Program-made: the position numbers and the translations under genes
From: Burkholderia ubonensis
GTDB lineage: Bacteria > Pseudomonadota > Gammaproteobacteria > Burkholderiales > Burkholderiaceae
Assembly (NCBI RefSeq): GCF_001718695.1
Contig: NZ_CP013420.1
Coordinates: forward strand, 2,976,001 to 3,040,000
Length of the DNA stretch: 64,000 nt
Reading direction: 5' to 3'
Notes under the pieces: generated by a model
What the model was told of the DNA's origin: nothing
The model's database searches: none
The model's input: the letters and a program-made list of their open reading frames with translations, nothing else
Part shown: piece by piece, positions 60,101 to 64,000 of the stretch
Layout of the letters: each line of letters begins with the position of its first letter
Numbering within the stretch: position 1 is the stretch's first letter

Positions 60101-60221
60101 CCAGCCGGGCGACGATCGCGATCGCGACCAGCATGGCGGCGACTAGCGACCATTTGATCCACGTCCAGACCGACGCGATGCCGGTCACACGCGGCAGGAT
60201 TCGATTCAGCGGCCGATTCAT
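57129..60221 (-). CDS. large class A penicillin-binding protein (GT51 plus transpeptidase)
   Basis: 1030 residues. Membrane anchor at about 20-42. The glycosyltransferase 51 domain has Glu173 in FIEDRYL, GGSTLATQIEK (215-225) and RYLNSVPL. The transpeptidase has Ser505-x-x-Lys508 (GSTAKLR), Ser610-Val-Asn612 and Lys930-Thr-Gly (YGKTGTGDQ). The gap of ~318 residues between the SxN and KTG motifs is far longer than the ~130 of typical PBP1b, so an extra domain (about 630-820) is inserted. GGAG lies 8 bases before the ATG. It would polymerise and cross-link peptidoglycan in the periplasm. Not a close match to PBP1a, 1b or 1c. Confidence 0.9.
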   Translation of the reverse strand: MNRPLNRILPRVTGIASVWTWIKWSLVAAMLVAIAIVARLVQVEIETSRLQARYLSELTRDVGFAVESGASDHVRFPASGPYDERLGYAMIPAFQQRLLARGFVVSQQARDSERMLALADRGLFLPYDEKDQAGLMLFDSTGAPLFATAFPQRVYRDFDAIPRVVVDSLLFIEDRYLLDPSQPNRNPAIDWGRFGRAIADQGLHVVNRHQARPGGSTLATQIEKFRHSPGGRTGSPPEKLRQIASASVLAYLNGPRTMLARRTIVVRYLNSVPLAARPHIGEITGIGDGLAAWYGRDFNELNRLLAAPTTAENVDQQGTAFREVLSLMIAQRAPSYFLNSGYPALQRLTDSYLRLLAGGGVITPTLRDAALAAHIERAPPPQAARVQSFISRKAVTSARASLLAALGIDDVYQLDQFDLEATSTLDNGVQQAVAERLAKASTREGAQAAGLYGYEMLAPKDDPSHLTYSFTLYERRNGANVLRVQTDSVNEPFDINRGGRINLGSTAKLRTIVTYLQIVSDLHARYGKLSKAELARVKPDPMDGLSLWALDYLSRTQDRSLQAMLDAAVERKYSASPDVFYTGGGAQVFSNFEKSDNHRILTLHQAFAHSVNLVFVRLMRDIVHYEMIQTSGPSSSWLDDPEQRKHYLQQFVDGESKVYVKRFYTRYAGKPADDALALMLKDVRKSPPKLATVLRSVAPNESRAWFDAQMRAQLKGTPAATLSDDDLAALYAKYAIDRFNLNDRGYIASVHPLALWTLNYLRAHPDASLGDVEQASRDARFYTYTWLYKTRYHGTQDRRIRRMVELRAYAAISKSWRALGYPFEEVTPSYAAAIGASGDQPDALAKLIGLIANGGDKAPTETITRLDFAKGTPYETRFVRAAAQPQPTLSPEIVGVVHQLLRDVVLTGTGRRLADGMTLPSGKTLEVYGKTGTGDQRFNVYARGARLIESRKVNRSGTFVFVLGDRFFGVLTASAHEPYAARYDFTSAMAVQLLKSMAPALAPLIERPVTAGTRTAGDAPQAETPQPLPS

Positions 60222-60525
60222 GGCGGCGTCTCCCTGAAGGCGCAGGCTCCGGCCGCACCTCATAAAGGACTAGTGTAGTCCTCCGCAGCGGGCTGCCAAG
60301 GGTGTTCACTACCGAGATGCGCGGATGCAACGCACGTGCCCGGCGCGGGCCGTCGGCCGGGCGCGCTGCACCGCGTCCGTGCGTGGGGCGCGGGCGACAA
60401 ATCGGGTTCGATCCCGTTGCCGCGCGACGGTACTACGGGTTGCGGCAAGGGTGGCGCGGCGCCGCTGCGGTACGATCGGCGGACCGCGGCGCCGTGCCGC
60501 CGTGCCCGCATTGGCGAGGACCACC
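60222..60525. other. 304-bp divergent intergenic region (PBP / MAPEG)
   Basis: It holds the probable PBP promoter (below) and the leader of the MAPEG gene, with GAGGA at 60515-60520 before the ATG. Nothing else recognised. Confidence 0.45.
60272..60299 (-). promoter_or_regulatory. probable sigma-70 promoter of the PBP gene
   Basis: On the minus strand TTGGCA (60294-60299 on +) is followed after 16 bp by TACACT (60272-60277), about 50 bp before the PBP start. Both boxes are close to consensus and the spacing is acceptable. Confidence 0.45.
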
Positions 60526-60918
60526 ATGTCGATCCATCCCGTCGCGCTCTTTTGTACGGCGATTCTCGGGCTGCTGTTGTTCGGGCTCGGGCTCGTCGTG
60601 TCGGTGTCGCGCTTTCTTCACACCACGGGTTCGGGATGTCTGCCCGATCCGACCGACCGGTTGCACAAGGTTGTGCGCGCACACGGCAACACCGCCGAAT
60701 ACGTACCGTTCCTCGCGGTGCTGTTTCTCTACTTCGGCGCGCACCAGCCGTCGGGCGCGATCCTGTCGCTGATCGTCGCCGCGACCGTGTGCCGATGCCT
60801 GCTGGTGGTCGGATTGATTGTCTGGCCGACGATGGCCAGACCCAATCCGGTGCGCTTCACCGGCGCGCTCGGCACGTATCTGTGCGGCGCGGCGCTGTGC
60901 GTATCGTTGTTCTTCTGA
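60526..60918 (+). CDS. MAPEG-family membrane protein
   Basis: A 130-residue protein with four hydrophobic helices. The segment KVVRAHGNTAEYVPF is the conserved signature of the MAPEG (membrane-associated eicosanoid/glutathione metabolism) family. Bacterial members usually have glutathione transferase or peroxidase activity, or no known role. GAGGA precedes the ATG. It is convergent with the cupin gene. Confidence 0.83.
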   Translation: MSIHPVALFCTAILGLLLFGLGLVVSVSRFLHTTGSGCLPDPTDRLHKVVRAHGNTAEYVPFLAVLFLYFGAHQPSGAILSLIVAATVCRCLLVVGLIVWPTMARPNPVRFTGALGTYLCGAALCVSLFF

Positions 60919-61075
60919 GCGAGCGCGCGGCGGCGCGAACGCGGCGCCGGTGATGGGTGTTCGGTGCAGCGCGCGTGCGTGTTACAGCACGCTGCGTGCG
61001 AATGCGCTCGCCGTGGCGGCACGTCGCAATCTGAACCGGCCAGCCGCGACCGACGAACCGGCGTGGCGCGCGCGG

Positions 61076-61387
61076 TCAAACGCTGCCTTCGGTTTCGATG
61101 ACGAGAATGCGCGCTTCGCCGAGTGGATGCGCGACGTGCTCGGTGCCGATCGTCGCGTGGAACAGGTCGCCCGTTTCGAGCACCGTCGCGCGTTCGATGC
61201 CGGCTTCCCGATAGCGCATCTCGACGCGGCCGTCGAGCACCGCGAACACTTCGTCGCCGTCGTTGACGTGCCACCGATAGGGCTGGTCGGTCCAGTGCAG
61301 GCGGACCGTGATGCCGCGCAGGTTGGCGACGTCCAGCGCGCCCCACGGGCGCGCAGCGGTGAAGGTCGTGCTGCGGATGATGTTCAT
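61076..61387 (-). CDS. small cupin-domain protein
   Basis: A 103-residue single cupin: WHVNDGDEVFAVLDGRVEMRY carries the first motif (with one His and Glu of the usual metal set) and GDLFHATIGTEHVAHPLGEARILVIE the second. Function unknown; probably a metal-binding sensor or isomerase-like fold. It lies about 90 bp downstream of the PfpI gene on the same strand. Confidence 0.82.
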   Translation of the reverse strand: MNIIRSTTFTAARPWGALDVANLRGITVRLHWTDQPYRWHVNDGDEVFAVLDGRVEMRYREAGIERATVLETGDLFHATIGTEHVAHPLGEARILVIETEGSV

Positions 61388-61479
61388 CGACGGGTTCGCA
61401 GGTGCGGTTCGAATTTTGCAGGGAGCGACGAGGCCGTGCGGGCCTCGGATCAGGATGTGGATTCGACGCGTTTATCGCA

Positions 61480-62163
61480 CTATCGCGCCATCGCGCGCAA
61501 TGCCGCGTCGATCGTCTGCCGGCGTTTTTCGAGGCCGGCCGCCGAGCGCTGCGTCACGCGCTCGAGGACCGACGCCGGCGCGGTATCGGGCGAGCCTGCG
61601 TCGAACGGCGGCGCGGGCGCATATTCGAGCTCCAGCTGAATCGCCTGCGCCTCCTCGTCGCCGGCCAGTTCGGCGGCGATCGTCAGCGCGAAGTCGATGC
61701 CGGCGGTCACGCCGCCGCCCGTGATCAGGTTGCCGTCGCGCACCACCCGCTCGCGGACCGGCACCGCGCCGAGCGGTTCGAGCAGCGCGTGGAACGCCCA
61801 GTGCGTGGTCGCGCGGCGCCCGCGCAGCAGCCCGGCCGCGCCGAGCAGCAGCGCGCCGGTGCACACCGACGTCACGTAGCGCGCGGTGGCCGCGCGTTGC
61901 TGCACGAACGCGATCGTCTGCGCATCGAGCAGCAACTCGTTGATGCCGGTGCCGCCCGGAATGCAGATGACGTCGAGCGGCGGACAGTCGGCGAACGTGT
62001 GGCCCGGCGTCAGCGCGAGCCCGCTGCTCGATGCCACCGGCTCGCGCGTCTTCCATACCAGATGCGCCGCCGCGTCCGGCAGCGACGCGAGTACGTCGTG
62101 CGGGCCGGTGAGGTCGAGCTGCTGAACGCCCGGAAATACGAGAAAGCCGATATGCAGAGTCAT
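61480..62163 (-). CDS. DJ-1/PfpI family protein, isonitrile hydratase-like
   Basis: A 227-residue protein of the type 1 glutamine amidotransferase-like fold. The nucleophile elbow is VCTGALLLGAAGLL (Cys101), with PGGTGINELL and TGGGVTAGIDFAL. This matches the isonitrile-hydratase branch, which converts isonitriles to N-substituted formamides, though most members are not characterised. The divergent neighbour carries the same domain fused to an AraC DNA-binding domain. Confidence 0.83.
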   Translation of the reverse strand: MTLHIGFLVFPGVQQLDLTGPHDVLASLPDAAAHLVWKTREPVASSSGLALTPGHTFADCPPLDVICIPGGTGINELLLDAQTIAFVQQRAATARYVTSVCTGALLLGAAGLLRGRRATTHWAFHALLEPLGAVPVRERVVRDGNLITGGGVTAGIDFALTIAAELAGDEEAQAIQLELEYAPAPPFDAGSPDTAPASVLERVTQRSAAGLEKRRQTIDAALRAMAR

Positions 62164-62280
62164 GCGAACACTCCGGAAGAGAAGGACAAGCGCCGCTGCC
62201 GGCGCACGATGGACAGATCGATTCTAGGCGGGTAGTGTTTGGCGAAATTGCCATCTCTCCCACGTTTTCCGCCAATCGAC

Positions 62281-63252
62281 ATGTCTACCGTTCCGCGCTC
62301 GATCTTCGTGCTGGCGTTCCCCGGCGCGCAACTGCTCGACGTGACCGGGCCGCTGCAGGTGTTCGCGTCCGTCAACGAGCTCGCGCTCGAGCGCGGGCAG
62401 GCCGCGCCGTACGCGCCGCGCGTCGTGGCTGCCGACGCGGGGCCGGTCGCGACGTCGTCGGGCCTCGTCGTGATCGCCGATTCGCTGCGTTCGGCGGGCG
62501 GGCATCCCGATACGGTGATCGTCGCGGGCGGCATGGGCGTGCACGCGGCGTCGCGGGACGCACGGCTGATCCGCTGGGTCCGGCGGCAGGCAGAGCGGTC
62601 GCGACGGGTCGCATCGGTCTGCACGGGGGCGTTCCTGCTGGCCGAAGCCGGCCTGCTCGACGGGCGCCGCGCGGTCACCCACTGGACGCGCTGCGACGAG
62701 CTCGCGGCGCGCTATCCGCGCATCCGCGTCGAAGCGGATCCGATCTTCATCCGCGAGGGCGCGTTGTGGACGTCGGCCGGCGTGACGGCCGGCATCGATC
62801 TCGCGCTTGCGCTCGTCGAGGAGGATCTCGGGCGCTCGATCGCGCTCGACGTCGCGCGCGAGCTCGTCGTGTTCCTGAAGCGTCCGGGCGGGCAGGCCCA
62901 ATTCAGCGCGACGCTGTCGATGCAGCAGACCGGCGACCGGTTCGCCGAACTGCATGCGTGGATCGCGGAGCACCTTGCCGCGGACCTGTCCGTGCCGGTG
63001 CTCGCCGAGCGCGCGCGGATGAGCGAGCGCAGCTTCGTGCGGCACTACCGCGCCGAGACCGGGCGCACGCCTGCCCGCGCGGTCGAGCAGATCCGGATCG
63101 AGACCGCGCAGCGCCTGCTTGGCGACACGTCGTGGCCGGTCAAGCGGATTGCCGATCGCTGCGGGTTCGGCTCCGAGGAGACGTTGCGGCGCAGCTTCGT
63201 GCGCGTGCTGGGCGTCACGCCGCAGGGATATCGGGAGCGCTTCGTGCGGTGA
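62281..63252 (+). CDS. GlxA-type AraC-family regulator with DJ-1/PfpI domain
   Basis: A 323-residue regulator. Residues 6-190 form a DJ-1/PfpI-like domain (FPGAQLLDVTGPLQVF; VCTGAFLLAEAGLL with Cys114; SAGVTAGIDLAL). Residues 215-320 are the AraC DNA-binding domain with two HTH units (VPVLAERARMSERSFVRHYRAETGRTP; VKRIADRCGFGSEETLRRSFVRVLGVTPQGYRERF). It is divergent from the free-standing PfpI gene, which is probably its target. The ATG at 62281 is used; TTG at 62239 would add 14 residues. Confidence 0.88.
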   Translation: MSTVPRSIFVLAFPGAQLLDVTGPLQVFASVNELALERGQAAPYAPRVVAADAGPVATSSGLVVIADSLRSAGGHPDTVIVAGGMGVHAASRDARLIRWVRRQAERSRRVASVCTGAFLLAEAGLLDGRRAVTHWTRCDELAARYPRIRVEADPIFIREGALWTSAGVTAGIDLALALVEEDLGRSIALDVARELVVFLKRPGGQAQFSATLSMQQTGDRFAELHAWIAEHLAADLSVPVLAERARMSERSFVRHYRAETGRTPARAVEQIRIETAQRLLGDTSWPVKRIADRCGFGSEETLRRSFVRVLGVTPQGYRERFVR

Positions 63253-63448
63253 TGGGGCGAGGCGGGATGCTCACGATGCGATTACCGGATGTGGTCGGGT
63301 GCGATGTGAGGCAATCGCATGGAAGTCGCGCACTTTGAGGCCGAGGCGGCGCGTACTGTTCGGGCTTGCGGAACAATGGGCCGGGGCTTGTGCCGCGGCC
63401 GGTGGGCGCTCTATCCTGTTCTGTTGGCGATTCGTACAGGGGCGCAGC

Positions 63449-64000
63449 ATGGACCGTATCCAGGCAATGGAAGTTTTCACCCGCGTGGTCGATGCGAACA
63501 GCTTCACGCGCGCGGCGGATACGCTCACGATGCCGCGCGCGTCGGTGACGACGATCATCCAGAATCTCGAGGCGCTGCTCGGCGTGCGCCTCCTGCACCG
63601 GACGACGCGCCGGCTGTCGCTGACGCCGGAAGGCGCCGCGTACTACGAGCATTGCGTGAAGATCATCGCGGAGATCGCGGAGGCCGACGCGAGCTTCCAG
63701 ACCGGCAACCGCAAGCCGAGCGGCGTGCTGCGCGTCCACATGCCGAACGCGCTCGGGCGGCGGCTCGTGATTCCCGCGCTGCCGGCGTTCCGCCAGCGCT
63801 ATCCGGACATCACGCTCGATCTCGGGCTCTCCGACCGGCCGGTCGACCCGATCGAGGAGGGCATCGACTGCATGATCCGCGTCGGGCCGCTCGAGGATTC
63901 GTCGATGGTCGCGCGGCGGATCGGGATGCTCAAGCGCGTGACCTGCGCATCGCCCGATTACCTGAAGCGTCACGGCGATCCGCACGAGATCGCCGATCTC
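63449..64000 (+). CDS. LysR-family regulator, N-terminal part (3' end outside window)
   Basis: 184 codons are visible with the frame open to the window edge. The HTH is at the N terminus (MDRIQAMEVFTRVVDANSFTRAADTLTMPRASVTTIIQNLEALLGVRLLHRTTRRLSLTPEG), followed by the start of the substrate-binding domain (GVLRVHMPNALGRRLVIPALPAF; LGLSDRPVDPIEEGIDCMIRVG). AGGGG precedes the ATG. The effector and targets are unknown. Confidence 0.9.
   Translation, partial: MDRIQAMEVFTRVVDANSFTRAADTLTMPRASVTTIIQNLEALLGVRLLHRTTRRLSLTPEGAAYYEHCVKIIAEIAEADASFQTGNRKPSGVLRVHMPNALGRRLVIPALPAFRQRYPDITLDLGLSDRPVDPIEEGIDCMIRVGPLEDSSMVARRIGMLKRVTCASPDYLKRHGDPHEIADL

Noticed and set aside
57246..60146. A 966-codon open frame on the + strand antisense to the PBP gene
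   Set aside because: It is the mirror of a GC-rich gene with G/C third positions; its product is Arg/Ala/Val/Asp-rich without any domain, while the minus-strand gene has full motifs.

Overview
The window is high-GC DNA with dense genes, small gaps and strong G/C third positions. Gene content and order (miaB-phoH-ybeY-corC-lnt, glyQ-glyS-gmhB-plsC, lptD-surA-pdxA-rsmA, amgK-murU) point to a beta-proteobacterium of the genus Burkholderia, probably a cepacia-complex type, on the main chromosome. This is an inference from gene order and protein style; no database was searched. No tRNA, rRNA, CRISPR array, insertion sequence or prophage was seen. Most of the window is housekeeping.

Layout. 1-3.2 kb: fatty acid beta-oxidation genes (end of a multifunctional dehydrogenase/hydratase, thiolase, enoyl-CoA hydratase). 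3.7-7.7 kb: cyoABCD cytochrome bo3 quinol oxidase operon. 7.7-12.8 kb: fatty acid desaturase, fdhD, a nitrate-reductase-associated protein, a hotdog thioesterase and an Atm1-type ABC exporter. 12.8-20.5 kb: peptidoglycan recycling (amgK, murU), divergent from outer-membrane biogenesis and maintenance genes (lptD, surA, pdxA, rsmA). 20.5-24 kb: a frameshifted EamA transporter, gloA, a YgjP-type metallopeptidase and plsC. 24-28 kb: gmhB and glycyl-tRNA synthetase (glyS, glyQ). 28-37 kb: a TPR glycosyltransferase, then lnt, corC (frameshifted), a small lipoprotein, chaC-like, ybeY, phoH and miaB. 37-39.2 kb: an XRE/cupin regulator and an FMN riboswitch ahead of ribB. 39.2-46 kb: a HAD phosphatase and the glycerol system glpF, glpK, glpD (frameshifted) and a GlpR-type regulator, with a TTCGAA operator array upstream of glpD. 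46-49.5 kb: a gamma-glutamyltransferase family gene (frameshifted), a di-iron ferritin-like protein and a flavin-reductase-like protein. 49.5-54.5 kb: rhlE, two multihaem cytochromes c and a CopD-like membrane protein. 54.5-57 kb: dgoD and a divergent GntR/FadR regulator, and a GFA protein. 57-64 kb: a large class A PBP, MAPEG, cupin, PfpI, AraC and the start of a LysR regulator.

The main oddity is that four otherwise well-conserved genes (EamA transporter, corC, glpD, gamma-glutamyltransferase) each carry one frame break. Three lack one base net, and two of those lie in or beside short C or G runs. This pattern fits consensus sequencing errors as well as real mutations. Other points worth checking are a GntR regulator with a well-placed ribosome binding site but no normal start codon, a ~110-residue N-terminal extension on YbeY, a ~190-residue excess in the transpeptidase of the large PBP, non-canonical NPA boxes in GlpF, and a di-iron carboxylate protein of unknown role. 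I found no convincing entirely new multi-gene system.
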